From an uncultured Erythrobacter sp. (GTDB lineage: Bacteria; Pseudomonadota; Alphaproteobacteria; Sphingomonadales; Sphingomonadaceae), in NCBI GenBank assembly GCA_947499505.1, contig CANMOQ010000001.1, positions 168,037 to 232,036 of the forward strand: DNA of 64,000 bases, given 5' to 3'. The translations under genes were made by a program, and so were the position numbers. The notes beneath the pieces were generated by a model, which saw nothing but the letters and a program-made list of their open reading frames with translations, did no database searches and was not told the origin of the DNA. This document shows, one piece after another, positions 8,421 through 16,974 of this stretch (positions are counted from its first letter, which is position 1; the number at the start of each line of letters is the position of its first letter).

Positions 8421-10604
8421 ATGATGGGCAGCCAGCCAATCTCCAGCACTGATGATGCGCCTGCGGACGTCGGCCCAGATGGCGCCATTTCGCAGCATCC
8501 CGGCGAGGCCTATTTCAACCGCGAGCTGTCTTGGCTGAGCTTCAATGAGCGGGTGCTGGCAGAGGCTGACAACACGAAATACCCGCTGCTGGAGCGGCTG
8601 CGCTTTCTCTCGATTTCCGGCACCAATCTCGATGAGTTTATGATGATCCGCGTGGCGGGCCTGGTCGGTCAGGTTCAGCGCGGCATCGCCCGCCCAGCGA
8701 TCGATGGCCGCACCCCGTCGCAGCAGCTGTCCGCCATTCGCGAGCGGCTGGAGGTGATTTCGGATAACCAACAGAGCAGCTGGCGCGAGCTGCATCATTT
8801 GCTCAGCGATGCAGGCATTTCGGTCGATGAGGATAACCGCCTGAGTGAGGATGCTAAGGAGTGGCTCCAGACCTACTTCCGCGACGAAATTCTGCCGGTC
8901 ATCACGCCGCAGGCATTGGATCCGGCGCATCCCTTTCCCTTCATCGCCAATGAGGGAACCGGCGTACTCTTCACGCTGAACCGTGATGCCGATGCGGAGC
9001 AGATCATCGAGATGATCCTGATCCCCAGCGGGTTGCCGCGCTTTATTCGGGTGCCTGGCCAGGAGGCGATCTATGTGTCAATCTCCAGCCTGATCCAGCG
9101 CTATGCCAGCATGCTCTTTCCCGGCTTTACGATAGAAGGCGATGGCCAGTTTCGCGTCCTGCGCGACAGCGATATCGAAGTTGAGGAAGAGGCCGAAGAC
9201 CTCGTGCGCTATTTCCGCAGCGCGATCCAGCGCCGCCGCCGGGGCCGTGTGATCCAGCTGGAGATTGAGGAAGACTTCGACCCGCGCGCAGAGCAGATAT
9301 TGCTCGAACAGCTCGGCATTCATGAAGCCGCCGTGATCAAGACCGACGGGATTATCGGCATCGACGGGCTGGCCGAAATTGTCGAAGAAGACCGGCCAGA
9401 CCTCAAATTCGACAGCTACAGCCCGCGCTATCCAGAGCGTATTCGCGAGCATGATGGCGACGCATTTTCCGCAATCCGCGAAAAAGAAATCATCATTCAC
9501 CACCCATACGAAAGCTTTGAAGTGGTGGTCGACTTTATCAGGCAGGCGGCGGCTGATCCTGATGTCGTGGCGATCAAGCAAACGCTTTACCGCGCAGGCT
9601 CTCAATCAGCGGTCATCAATGGCCTGATCGCAGCGGCGGAGGCGGGCAAATCCGTGACCGCAGTTGTCGAGCTGAAGGCAAGGTTTGACGAAGAGCAAAA
9701 CCTGATGTGGGCGAGCAAGCTGGAGCGCGCCGGGGTTCAGGTGATCTATGGCTTCGTCGATTGGAAAACCCACGCGAAGGTGGCGATGGTCGTGCGCCGC
9801 GAGGAAGAAGGGCTGCGTACCTATTGCCACTTTGGCACGGGCAATTACCACCCGATCACCGCCAAGATTTACACCGATCTGTCGTTCTTCACCGCCGATC
9901 CTCAGCTGGTCCGTGATGCGACGAAAATGTTCAACTTCATCACTGGTTATGTTGAGCCGGATGAGCTGGAGGCGCTGAAGATCGCGCCGATCAATCTGCG
10001 CGATGAGATTGACAGCCGGATCGACACCGAAATCGCCAATGCAAAAGCGGGCAGGCCCGCCGCCATCTGGATCAAGTGCAATCAGGTCACCGATCAGGGG
10101 ATCATCGACCGCCTGTATGAGGCGAGCGGGGCGGGGGTCATGGTTGAGCTGATCGTGCGCGGCATCTGTTGCTTGCGCCCGGGCATTCCCGGATTGAGCG
10201 AGAACATCCGCGTGAAATCAATCATCGGGCGCTTTCTGGAACACAGCCGGATTTACGCCTTCGCCAATGGCGCGCCCATGCCCGGCGAAGAGGCAAGGGT
10301 CTATATTGCTTCTGCCGATCTGATGGAGCGCAATCTCGATCGCCGGGTCGAAACGCTGATCCCGATCACCAATCGCACAGTGCACGATCAGGTGCTGCAG
10401 CAGGTGCTGCTCGCCAATATGCTTGACACAGAGCAAGGCTGGTGGTTGCAGTCCGACGGCTCCTATGAACGCGTCGTAACCGATGCTAAGCCGTTTGATT
10501 GCCACCGTTATTTTATGACGAACCCTTCGCTGTCTGGGCGTGGGGGCGCGCTAGAGGCGGGCGCTGTGCCGAAATTGTCGCTGCGAAGGGGCGGAACTGG
10601 ATGA
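8421..10604 (+). CDS. ppk: Polyphosphate kinase 1
   Basis: Reversibly polymerises the ATP gamma-phosphate into inorganic polyphosphate at the membrane. The 727-aa protein has the Ppk1 domain order: N-terminal domain (YFNRELSWLSFNERVL), head domain, and two phospholipase-D-like C-terminal domains. The histidine motifs are at H451 (THAKVAM) and H470 (CHFGTGNYH), 19 residues apart as in characterised Ppk1. Its stop overlaps the ppx start (ATGA, 10601-10604), so synthesis and hydrolysis enzymes are co-translated. The 75-nt upstream gap shows no convincing promoter hexamers. Confidence 0.96.
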   Translation: MMGSQPISSTDDAPADVGPDGAISQHPGEAYFNRELSWLSFNERVLAEADNTKYPLLERLRFLSISGTNLDEFMMIRVAGLVGQVQRGIARPAIDGRTPSQQLSAIRERLEVISDNQQSSWRELHHLLSDAGISVDEDNRLSEDAKEWLQTYFRDEILPVITPQALDPAHPFPFIANEGTGVLFTLNRDADAEQIIEMILIPSGLPRFIRVPGQEAIYVSISSLIQRYASMLFPGFTIEGDGQFRVLRDSDIEVEEEAEDLVRYFRSAIQRRRRGRVIQLEIEEDFDPRAEQILLEQLGIHEAAVIKTDGIIGIDGLAEIVEEDRPDLKFDSYSPRYPERIREHDGDAFSAIREKEIIIHHPYESFEVVVDFIRQAAADPDVVAIKQTLYRAGSQSAVINGLIAAAEAGKSVTAVVELKARFDEEQNLMWASKLERAGVQVIYGFVDWKTHAKVAMVVRREEEGLRTYCHFGTGNYHPITAKIYTDLSFFTADPQLVRDATKMFNFITGYVEPDELEALKIAPINLRDEIDSRIDTEIANAKAGRPAAIWIKCNQVTDQGIIDRLYEASGAGVMVELIVRGICCLRPGIPGLSENIRVKSIIGRFLEHSRIYAFANGAPMPGEEARVYIASADLMERNLDRRVETLIPITNRTVHDQVLQQVLLANMLDTEQGWWLQSDGSYERVVTDAKPFDCHRYFMTNPSLSGRGGALEAGAVPKLSLRRGGTG

Positions 10605-12139
10605 CATTGAGAGCCAAGCGGGCGGATCGCGAGGGGGCGTTCTCTGGGAACAAGGCCGAACGCGCGATCATCGATGTGGGTTCGAACACGGTTCGTTTGG
10701 TGGTCTATGGCGGGACGATGCGAGCGCCGACTGTCCTGTTCAATGAAAAGGTAACGGCGCGGCTGGGGCGCGAAATCTCCGAAACCGGCAGGCTAGCTGA
10801 TGAAGCGGTGGAGCTCGCTATGCGCGGCCTTAGGCGCTTTGTGCTGCTGCTCGATGGCTTGGGGATTGAAGATATTGAGACGGTCGCCACTGCCGCAGTG
10901 CGCGATGCCGAAAATGGGCCAGAATTCGTGGAAGATGTCCGTGCACTGGGGTTGGATTTGCAAGTCATCTCTGGCGAGGAAGAGGCGCGGCTGAGCGCGA
11001 ACGGCGTGATTGGCGCATTCCCGCGCGCTCGCGGGGTTGTGGCCGATCTCGGCGGCGGCAGTCTGGAACTAGTGACCATTGCTGGTGGAGATGCGGGAGA
11101 GGCAACCTCACTGCCGCTCGGCACCCTGAGGCTGCCCGAATATCACGCTGACAAGCAATCCGACATGCGCAAGGCGCTGCAAAAGAGGCTCAAGAAAGCC
11201 GGGTGGGGTGAGCCGATTGAGACGCCGCTCTATTTGGTGGGCGGCACTTGGCGGGCGATGGCGGTTTATGCGATGCAGGAGCGTGGCCATCCGCTAAGCG
11301 ATCCGCACGCGTTTGAGCTCACAAAGAAAGAGGCCACGGCGCTGGCCAAAGGGCTCGCCGATCAGTCGCCAGAAGACCTCAAATCAATCGACCGGATTTC
11401 CACGATGCGCTCGGAAAAGCTGCCCGATGCGGCGGTTCTGCTGCAAGCGATGCTGGAGCAGTTGGAGCCGGAGCGGGTTGTGTTCTCTTCATGGGGCCTG
11501 CGCGAAGGGCTGCTGTTCGATGCCTTGCCGATGCACGGGAAAGACCAAGACCCGCTACTCGCTGGCGTGGCGGTGTTTGCGGCTCAGCGCGGCGCGCCGC
11601 CGACCTTAGCAACACAGATCGCAGGCTGGACGGCCGATGCCGCGCCGCTGGGCGAGCACGGGTCAGAGCGGTTGCGGCTGGCCGCGACCATGTTGGCGCT
11701 CGCCAGCATGCAGATTGAGCCGAACCTGCGCCATCCACTCGCGGTGGATTGGGCGATGCACAAACGCTGGCTGGCCATTGATGGGCAGGGGCGGGCGATG
11801 CTGGCCGCGGCGAGCATGGCCAATGGCAATCATTGCGATCTGCCGGATGAACTGCATGCGCTTGCCAGCAAGAACGCTCTGGAAGAGGCGGTGTGCTGGG
11901 GCCTCGCCATTCGCTTGGCGCGGCGGATCGGCGGGCGCTCTCGGCGCTCGCTTCAGGTCAGCCGGTTGATGCTGGGCGAGCATGGCCTCGTCCTACGGCT
12001 GGAGCACAGCCACCGGGACCTGTTTGGCATTCCGACCGAGAAGGACTTGAAGCTGCTCTCCGACCGCCTCGGCGTCGATTTCACCGTCGAGATTGTCGAG
12101 GATGGCGCACTGCACTTATCCGTTGGAAATCAAGAATAG
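10601..12139 (+). CDS. ppx: Exopolyphosphatase (Ppx/GppA family)
   Basis: Removes terminal phosphates from polyphosphate and/or converts pppGpp to ppGpp. ATG 10601 is chosen because it overlaps the ppk stop. An upstream in-frame start at 10499 would run 100 nt into ppk. The 512-aa product carries the ASKHA phosphate motifs IDVGSNTVRLVVYGG near residue 24 and ADLGGGSLELV near 148. The C-terminal HD-like helical region extends beyond short Ppx forms. It is convergent with yhhQ, only 17 nt apart. Confidence 0.93.
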   Translation: MTLRAKRADREGAFSGNKAERAIIDVGSNTVRLVVYGGTMRAPTVLFNEKVTARLGREISETGRLADEAVELAMRGLRRFVLLLDGLGIEDIETVATAAVRDAENGPEFVEDVRALGLDLQVISGEEEARLSANGVIGAFPRARGVVADLGGGSLELVTIAGGDAGEATSLPLGTLRLPEYHADKQSDMRKALQKRLKKAGWGEPIETPLYLVGGTWRAMAVYAMQERGHPLSDPHAFELTKKEATALAKGLADQSPEDLKSIDRISTMRSEKLPDAAVLLQAMLEQLEPERVVFSSWGLREGLLFDALPMHGKDQDPLLAGVAVFAAQRGAPPTLATQIAGWTADAAPLGEHGSERLRLAATMLALASMQIEPNLRHPLAVDWAMHKRWLAIDGQGRAMLAAASMANGNHCDLPDELHALASKNALEEAVCWGLAIRLARRIGGRSRRSLQVSRLMLGEHGLVLRLEHSHRDLFGIPTEKDLKLLSDRLGVDFTVEIVEDGALHLSVGNQE

Positions 12140-12156
12140 CTCCGGCGTAAGAGCCG

Positions 12157-12996
12157 CTAAGCCTGCTGTTTCTCGCTCGCAAAGGGGGAGAAATTGGTTT
12201 CCGTGTCGAACAGATCGACGCCTTCCGCCTTCTTCAGCTTGCCGACCACCGCATAGGTCACCGGCGTCAGCAAGGCCTCCCACAGGACCTTCAGCAGCCA
12301 ATTGGTGATCATCACGGTGATCACCGCCTCAGTGCTCCAAATGCCGTAAAAGGCGATGGGGTAGAAGATAAGGCTGTCGACCCCTTGGCCAACCACAGTC
12401 GAGCCGATCGTGCGGGTCCACAGCGCCTTGCCTTTCGTCCAGACCTTCATCTTGGCCATGACGTAGGAATTGACGAATTCACCAGCCCAAAAGGCGATGA
12501 CTGAGGCCATGACGATCCGCCATGTGCTGCCAAAGACGGATTCGTAGGTCTGCTGGCATATCTCGCCGGGGATCGAGTCGCTGTTGCCTGTGAATTGCAG
12601 AGAGGAACTGGCCGCGCATTCCCATCCGGCAAAGGCGGGCAGGCCGACCACCACATAGCTCATAAAGGCGAGGAAGATCATCGCCGCAAAGCCGGTCCAG
12701 ATCACCCGGCGCGCTTTTGCAAAGCCATAGATCTCGGTCAAAATATCGCCAATGACATAGCCGAGCGGGAAGAACAGGATCCCTGCGCCATAGATGAATA
12801 TCCCGTCGGGCGCGGGCCACATGCCATTGGGCCAGAACGGCACCTCGAGAAAGGTCAGCTTTGCCGCGCCGATAATGTTGGAAAGCAGCAGGATCGCCAC
12901 AAAGGCAGCCATCACCAGGTCGTAATAACGGAAAGTTCGCGGCGCTGTGCTGGTCGCAATCGGCCCGCTGGCCGCATTGTTATCTGGGTTATTCAT
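12157..12996 (-). CDS. Queuosine precursor transporter YhhQ (VUT family)
   Basis: Predicted inner membrane transporter for the queuosine precursors preQ0/preQ1. ATG 12996 (MNNPDNN) is preferred; the longer frame begins with a TTG at 13032. It has about six hydrophobic segments, including LVMAAFVAILLLSNIIGAA and AGILFFPLGYVIGDILTEIYG, the latter being the family signature. At about 279 aa it carries an insert with two cysteines (WECAASS, GEICQQT) between helices that many homologues lack. Confidence 0.85.
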   Translation of the reverse strand: MNNPDNNAASGPIATSTAPRTFRYYDLVMAAFVAILLLSNIIGAAKLTFLEVPFWPNGMWPAPDGIFIYGAGILFFPLGYVIGDILTEIYGFAKARRVIWTGFAAMIFLAFMSYVVVGLPAFAGWECAASSSLQFTGNSDSIPGEICQQTYESVFGSTWRIVMASVIAFWAGEFVNSYVMAKMKVWTKGKALWTRTIGSTVVGQGVDSLIFYPIAFYGIWSTEAVITVMITNWLLKVLWEALLTPVTYAVVGKLKKAEGVDLFDTETNFSPFASEKQQA

Positions 12997-13070
12997 AGCC
13001 GAAGTGCCTAACGCGATTTTACACCGCCGCAAAGCGCGCTATTGGGCGAATGTGCTCGCAAAGAGCGTGC

Positions 13071-13147
13071 GCGCCCGTAGCTCATCTGGATAGAGCGCGA
13101 GACTTCTAATCTTGAGGCAGCAGGTTCGAGTCCTGCCGGGCGCGCCA
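13071..13147 (+). tRNA. tRNA-Arg (anticodon TCT)
   Basis: Folds as a canonical cloverleaf. Acceptor stem GCGCCCG/CGGGCGC; D arm GCTC/GAGC; anticodon stem CGAGA/TCTTG around loop CTTCTAA with anticodon TCT at 13105-13107; T arm GCAGG-TTCGAGT-CCTGC. The CCA end is encoded (13145-13147). It reads AGA codons (and, by wobble, AGG). Stand-alone gene, divergent from yhhQ. Confidence 0.97.
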
Positions 13148-13334
13148 TTTTTCATCCTGTCTTTTGGGACATGATTCAAACTCCCGCATGTGACGGGTCT
13201 TGCAACTCGTCGCTCATTCCGCACAGCTGGTGCGGCGCATCGCCCTTGGCGCGATCACAGCGCATATTTCGACACCTGCGGTTCATGTGCTGAGCGACAC
13301 TTTGCGCGCATTAATCACCGATAGGAGACATCCG

Positions 13335-13682
13335 ATGACCCGTATGATTCTTGCTTCAATCGCCCTTGCTGGGACCATGATCGCGGCTCCCGCCGCTGCT
13401 CACCAAAAGGGGATTGTGGTCGATGGCTACCGCGCGCCGCTCTCACCCAACAATGACAGCAACAAATGGTGGCTCGATTATCGGACCGATATCAGCGAAG
13501 CCAAGCGCGAGCTGGCGAGTGACCTTCGCCGTGCAACCGATGAAGAAGATCGCCGCGATGCCTATGAGGAATATCGTCAGGAACTCCGTGATGCGCGCCA
13601 TGATTATCGCAAGGAAATGGCCGAGCGCGGCTATCACGTTGCCAATTTCAAAGAGAACAATCGCAGGCTCGCGCGTAGGTAG
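13335..13682 (+). CDS. Small secreted coiled-coil protein, function unknown
   Basis: A 115-aa protein; ATG 13335 follows AGGAGA by 6 nt. It has a clear signal peptide (MILASIALAGTMIAAPAAA), a short mature N-terminus (HQKGIVVDGYRAP), and a highly charged helical region of alternating Glu/Arg/Asp (about residues 50-100) likely to form a coiled coil. I do not recognise the family. The predicted location is periplasm. It is convergent with the NUDIX gene; a large perfect inverted repeat lies between them. Confidence 0.75.
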   Translation: MTRMILASIALAGTMIAAPAAAHQKGIVVDGYRAPLSPNNDSNKWWLDYRTDISEAKRELASDLRRATDEEDRRDAYEEYRQELRDARHDYRKEMAERGYHVANFKENNRRLARR

Positions 13683-13710
13683 TGCGTTGTAGTTAGAATG
13701 CCTTAGCCAG

Positions 13711-13780
13711 CCCGCACCCTCCACCCTTCCACCCGGAGCCTACCGGGATACCATCCGGGTGGAAGGGTGGAGGGTGCGGG
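13711..13780. repeat. Perfect 26-bp inverted repeat between convergent genes
   Basis: Arms 13711-13736 and 13755-13780 are exact reverse complements over 26 nt and are separated by an 18-nt loop that includes a second copy of TACCGGGAT-like sequence. One arm is pyrimidine-rich (C3-spaced CCCTCCACCC) and the other purine-rich. No T-run follows on either strand, so it is not a classical Rho-independent terminator, though such a stem could act bidirectionally. It may be one copy of a dispersed palindromic repeat. Confidence 0.85.
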
Positions 13781-13808
13781 CGGCCCGGGTCGCTGTCGCA
13801 AACTCACG

Positions 13809-14591
13809 CTACCCGCGCTGAACCGTCTCCAGCAATTCTGCTGTGATGGGATAGCCAGCGTCTTCCATGATCCTCAGCATCGGCTGATCATTGCTGTCGT
13901 CGATCCTGGGAATAATGGTTTTGACTGGAATAGCCTCAGCCTGCGCGCGCGCTTCTTCATAGCTTGCGAACAGGGCGAGGCGTTCCAGATTGCGGCGGGT
14001 TGGGAAGATCAGCTTGATCTCGCCGCGCTCCGCCATGTCGAGCGCGCCTTGCGCGCTGACCCAGAACAATCGCGTGTTTTCTGATTGGTCAGCGGCGATC
14101 TCGACCTCGCCCGTACCCAAGTTGGCAAGGTAAAACCGCGTGTCATAGACCCGGCTGATGTTCTCATTCTTGGGAAACCAGCGGGCGAAGGGCGTGATCT
14201 GATCAAGGTCGAGCGACCAATTGAACGCCTCCAGCACAGGGGCAAGTTCGCCGGTCTTCAGCAGCATTGCCCGAGCGTCAGCCGCCTTTGCCGCATCAAC
14301 ATCACCCGCAATGCCTAGTGCCAGGCCAGTTTCTTCGATGGTCTCTCGTACCGCCGCGATCTGATGCGCAAGCTCGGCAGTATCGAGCGGCGAGGTAAGC
14401 GTGCGGGCCAGCGCAAAGTCCGCGTCATCGACCCGTCCGCCGGGGAACACCGCCATGCCGCCCGCAAATGCCATATTGCGCGAGCGGACCGTCATCAGGA
14501 TTTCAGGGGCGCCGCCATCGCTGCTCTTGCGGAAAATAACGATGGTCGCGGCAGGGATGCCTTCGGGTGCTTGCTGTGTTTGATTGGTCAT
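13809..14591 (-). CDS. NUDIX hydrolase (NUDT19-like)
   Basis: Predicted nucleoside-diphosphate-linked substrate hydrolase, 260 aa. The Nudix elements are split: FPGGRVDDAD near residue 50 is separated from AVRETIEETGLAL near 83-95 by about 30 residues, where a standard box has about six. The REx2EE core for metal binding is intact. This long-insert arrangement resembles the NUDT19/CoA-pyrophosphatase-like branch. The substrate cannot be told from sequence. It is single, convergent with the preceding gene and divergent from the small RNA locus. Confidence 0.83.
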   Translation of the reverse strand: MTNQTQQAPEGIPAATIVIFRKSSDGGAPEILMTVRSRNMAFAGGMAVFPGGRVDDADFALARTLTSPLDTAELAHQIAAVRETIEETGLALGIAGDVDAAKAADARAMLLKTGELAPVLEAFNWSLDLDQITPFARWFPKNENISRVYDTRFYLANLGTGEVEIAADQSENTRLFWVSAQGALDMAERGEIKLIFPTRRNLERLALFASYEEARAQAEAIPVKTIIPRIDDSNDQPMLRIMEDAGYPITAELLETVQRG

Positions 14592-14673
14592 TGCCTGCAG
14601 TGATGCCGAGGGCAGGGCGACTTGCCAAGCGCATTTGCAGCTTTGCTTGTCGGTATCTTTTACATTTGGCCCT

Positions 14674-14743
14674 ATGGTTAACCCGTAGAAACCATTTAAA
14701 TAACTGAAAACATTAGCACCCGCATTTTTGGCACGGTGGATGC
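14674..14743 (+). promoter_or_regulatory. Sigma-54-type (-24/-12) promoter with upstream dyad
   Basis: TGGCACG at 14729-14735 followed by TGC at 14741-14743 reproduces the RpoN pattern TGGCAC-N5-TTGC with the exact 10-nt GG-to-GC spacing; only one -12 base differs (ATGC for TTGC). The predicted start is near 14754-14755. A dyad ATGGTT/AACCAT (14674-14695) lies 60-80 nt upstream, where an enhancer could sit, but its activator is unknown. The promoter points to a region with no credible ORF and a strong terminator. Confidence 0.6.
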
Positions 14744-14754
14744 ATGGTATTGTG

Positions 14755-14867
14755 TGCCCCTAGTGGTCTTCGATAAAGAGGTGAGGTCTTTTTTGGTCTC
14801 TTGGTTTCACCTCCCCGAAATTAGAAAACCCGCCTCGTTTGGTTCACGAGGCGGGTTTTTCGTTTTT
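14755..14867 (+). ncRNA. Putative trans-acting small RNA, about 113 nt
   Basis: Inferred transcript from the -24/-12 promoter to the terminator. Two stem-loops are visible. Hairpin 1 pairs GAGGTGA (14778-14784) with TCACCTC (14807-14813) around a pyrimidine-rich loop. A short C-rich single-stranded link (CCCCGAAATTAG) then leads to the terminator hairpin at 14825-14867. The CACCTCCCC segment could pair with ribosome binding sites. The only ORF spanning it (GTG 14736, 60 aa) lacks an SD and runs through the terminator. I do not recognise an Rfam family. Confidence 0.55.
14825..14867 (+). terminator. Strong Rho-independent terminator (probably bidirectional)
   Basis: Thirteen-bp stem AAAACCCGCCTCG (14825-14837) / CGAGGCGGGTTTT (14847-14859), 9-nt loop, then TTTTTCGTTTTT. 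It ends the putative small RNA. The A-run on the other side becomes a T-run on the minus strand, so it may also terminate the DUF1476-bolA-grx transcript, whose last stop codon is at 14915. Confidence 0.9.
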
Positions 14868-14914
14868 GGGGTATTTGTTTTGGCGTTCGCGCTCTTGGAT
14901 GCGACTGCGCAATC

Positions 14915-15250
14915 CTAAGACGCTTCGGCCTTTGCGACCGCTTTTTCTTCCATCAGCTGTTGTAGTTCGCCAGCTTCAAACATCTCCATCATGATGTCGC
15001 TGCCGCCCAGGAATTCGCCCTTCACATAGAGCTGAGGGATGGTCGGCCAGTCGGAATAGGCCTTGATGCCTTGGCGCACTTCCATGTCTTGCAGCACGTC
15101 GACGCTTTCATAAGCGACGCCGCAATGATCGAGGATAGCGATCGCCCGGCTGGAAAATCCGCATTGCGGGAACAGCGGCGTGCCCTTCATGAACAGGACG
15201 ACATCGTTTTCGCTAACGATGCTGGCGATGCGGGCGTTTGTGTCGGACAT
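14915..15250 (-). CDS. grxD: Monothiol glutaredoxin Grx4/GrxD
   Basis: CGFS-type monothiol glutaredoxin that binds and transfers [2Fe-2S] clusters, usually together with BolA. The 111-aa product has Cys30 in PQCGFSSRA, the TVP-equivalent [12 protein letters not shown] and the GG-D motif [10 protein letters not shown]. The gene lies directly after a bolA homologue, its physical partner in many bacteria. It is the last gene of a minus-strand cluster DUF1476-bolA-grxD. Confidence 0.96.
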   Translation of the reverse strand: MSDTNARIASIVSENDVVLFMKGTPLFPQCGFSSRAIAILDHCGVAYESVDVLQDMEVRQGIKAYSDWPTIPQLYVKGEFLGGSDIMMEMFEAGELQQLMEEKAVAKAEAS

Positions 15251-15298
15251 AATGGCCTAGACCTTTGAAAATTGAATCATGGAAAAATCGTATGAGGA

Positions 15299-15532
15299 TT
15301 AGGTGGGAACCACGGTGGTGACTTGCAAGGCGTGCAGTTCGCCGCCCATTCGCTCACCCAGCGCCGCATAGACCATCTTGTGCTGCTGAACCCGGTTCTT
15401 GCCCACAAATTGCGGCGCAGTGACGGTCGCGGCCCAGTGATCATTGTCTCCAGCCAGATCGCGCATCTCCACCACGGCGCCAGGCAGCGCCGCCGTGATA
15501 AGCGCTTCGATATCGGCCGCTGCCATTGGCAT
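15299..15532 (-). CDS. BolA-family protein
   Basis: A 77-aa protein with the BolA class-II-like fold: VEMRDLAGDNDHWAATVTAPQF then KNRVQQHKMVYAALGERMGGELHAL is recognisable in two blocks, with the conserved His in HKMVYAAL. BolA partners Grx4 in Fe-S trafficking. It lies 48 nt upstream of grxD and 5 nt after the DUF1476 gene on the same strand. Confidence 0.93.
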   Translation of the reverse strand: MPMAAADIEALITAALPGAVVEMRDLAGDNDHWAATVTAPQFVGKNRVQQHKMVYAALGERMGGELHALQVTTVVPT

Positions 15533-15537
15533 GCCGC

Positions 15538-15861
15538 TTAGCTCTCGCTCATAAATTGGCGTTTTGCCTCGATGGACTTTTCTTCCAGCTTGGCGCGAAT
15601 GTCATCTTCGCTGACATCGCATTCCGCCGCGGTGAGATCGCCCAACAGCTTGCGGATCACATCTTCATCGCCGGCTTCTTCAAAGTCCGCCTGCACGACG
15701 GCCTTCTTGTAGGCGTCGGTCTCTTCCTCGGTGAGGTTCATGAGACCAGCGGCCCATTCACCCAGCAAGCGGTTGCGACGCGCCGCCACTTTAAAGGCGG
15801 TTTCTTCGTCCATTGCGAACTTGGCTTCTTCGGCGCGTTCGCGATCTTTGAAATCAGTCAT
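15538..15861 (-). CDS. DUF1476 protein, F1-ATPase inhibitor zeta-like
   Basis: A 107-aa helical protein beginning MTDFKDRERAEEAKFAMDEE. ATG 15861 is preferred because AGGGGA lies upstream and family members begin at this motif; an upstream in-frame start at 15960 adds a Pro-rich leader unlike the family. DUF1476 includes the alphaproteobacterial F1-ATPase inhibitor zeta subunit of Paracoccus; the N-terminal segment carries the inhibitory helix there. It is the first gene of the cluster with bolA and grxD. Confidence 0.88.
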   Translation of the reverse strand: MTDFKDRERAEEAKFAMDEETAFKVAARRNRLLGEWAAGLMNLTEEETDAYKKAVVQADFEEAGDEDVIRKLLGDLTAAECDVSEDDIRAKLEEKSIEAKRQFMSES

Positions 15862-15975
15862 ATTAGTCCCCTCGGCCGGTGGCCCAAGTATTGAAGTGTG
15901 CCCATGCAAAATAGGAGGCCGGGCGGCCTGCGGCAAGCGCGGATCGCGCGGCGCCTCCAAGTAAGCGTGCAGGCG

Positions 15976-16974
15976 CTAGTCCATTGTCACCACTAGCTTG
16001 CCTACCGCCTCGCGGCTTTCCAGCTTGGCGATGGCCTCGCCTGCGCGCTCCAATGGGAAGGTTTCAGAGACCAGCGGATCAATCTTGCCTGCCTTCATCA
16101 ACTCGAACAGCTCCTTGACCTGCTCAACGAATTTGGCCGGTTCGCGCGCGGTGAACGCGCCCCAGAACACGCCGCAAATATCGCACGATTTCAGCAGGGT
16201 CAGGTTCAATGGCATTTTCGCAATGCCCGCTGGGAAGCCTACCACTAGGAAGCGGCCTTCCCACGCGATTGAGCGCAAGGCGGGCTCGGAATATTGGCCG
16301 CCGACAATGTCATAAACGATGTTCGCGCCTTCGGGTCCGCAGGCGGCTTTGAATGCGCCAGCGAGCTCTTTAGAGGCTGCCTTGTCCATCTCATCGCGCG
16401 GGTAGATGACGACTTCGTCCGCGCCCGCGTTCTTGGCGACTTCGCCTTTGGCTGCGCTGGAGACGGCCGCGACGACGCGCGCACCATATGCCTTGGCAAG
16501 CTCGATAGCGGATAGGCCAACGCCGCCCGCCGCGCCGAGGATCAGGACCGTGTCGCCTGCTTTGATGTGGCCGCGATCTTTCAGCCCGTGGATCGTGGTG
16601 CCATAGGTCAGCAGCAGCGATGCGGCTTTCTCATAAGGCACACCGTCTGGGACAGGGAACATGCGAGCGGCAGGAACAATAACCTTCTCCGACAAACCGC
16701 CATTGCCGATCCCGGCCATGACCTTGTCGCCAACTTTATAGCCTTCCACGCCTTCGCCAACGGCCTCGATCACGCCCGCGATCTCGCCGCCGGGGGCATA
16801 GGGGCGCTCTGGCTTGAATTGGTAGAGGTCGCGGATCATCAGAGTGTCGGGGAAATTGATCGCGCACGCTTTCACGTCGACCAAAACCTCACCTTTGCCA
16901 GGCGCTGGCACCTCAATTTCGTCGAGTTTCAGCGTTTCCGGTCCGCCAATCTCGTGTGTGCGTAGCGCTCTCAT
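15976..16974 (-). CDS. NADPH:quinone oxidoreductase, zinc-independent MDR family
   Basis: Medium-chain reductase of the QOR class, 332 aa. GroES-like N-terminal domain ([39 protein letters not shown]) and Rossmann domain with [20 protein letters not shown] near residues 143-161; the AAGGVG motif is typical of NADPH-preferring quinone reductases. Zinc-ligand cysteines of alcohol dehydrogenases are absent. Its ATG overlaps the leuD stop (ATGA), suggesting co-transcription with leucine biosynthesis, a link with no obvious biochemical reason. Confidence 0.9.
   Translation of the reverse strand: MRALRTHEIGGPETLKLDEIEVPAPGKGEVLVDVKACAINFPDTLMIRDLYQFKPERPYAPGGEIAGVIEAVGEGVEGYKVGDKVMAGIGNGGLSEKVIVPAARMFPVPDGVPYEKAASLLLTYGTTIHGLKDRGHIKAGDTVLILGAAGGVGLSAIELAKAYGARVVAAVSSAAKGEVAKNAGADEVVIYPRDEMDKAASKELAGAFKAACGPEGANIVYDIVGGQYSEPALRSIAWEGRFLVVGFPAGIAKMPLNLTLLKSCDICGVFWGAFTAREPAKFVEQVKELFELMKAGKIDPLVSETFPLERAGEAIAKLESREAVGKLVVTMD

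Noticed and set aside
14736-14918. 60-aa ORF (GTG start) in the small RNA region
   Set aside because: No SD, starts inside the -24/-12 promoter and reads straight through a strong terminator; composition is not protein-like.
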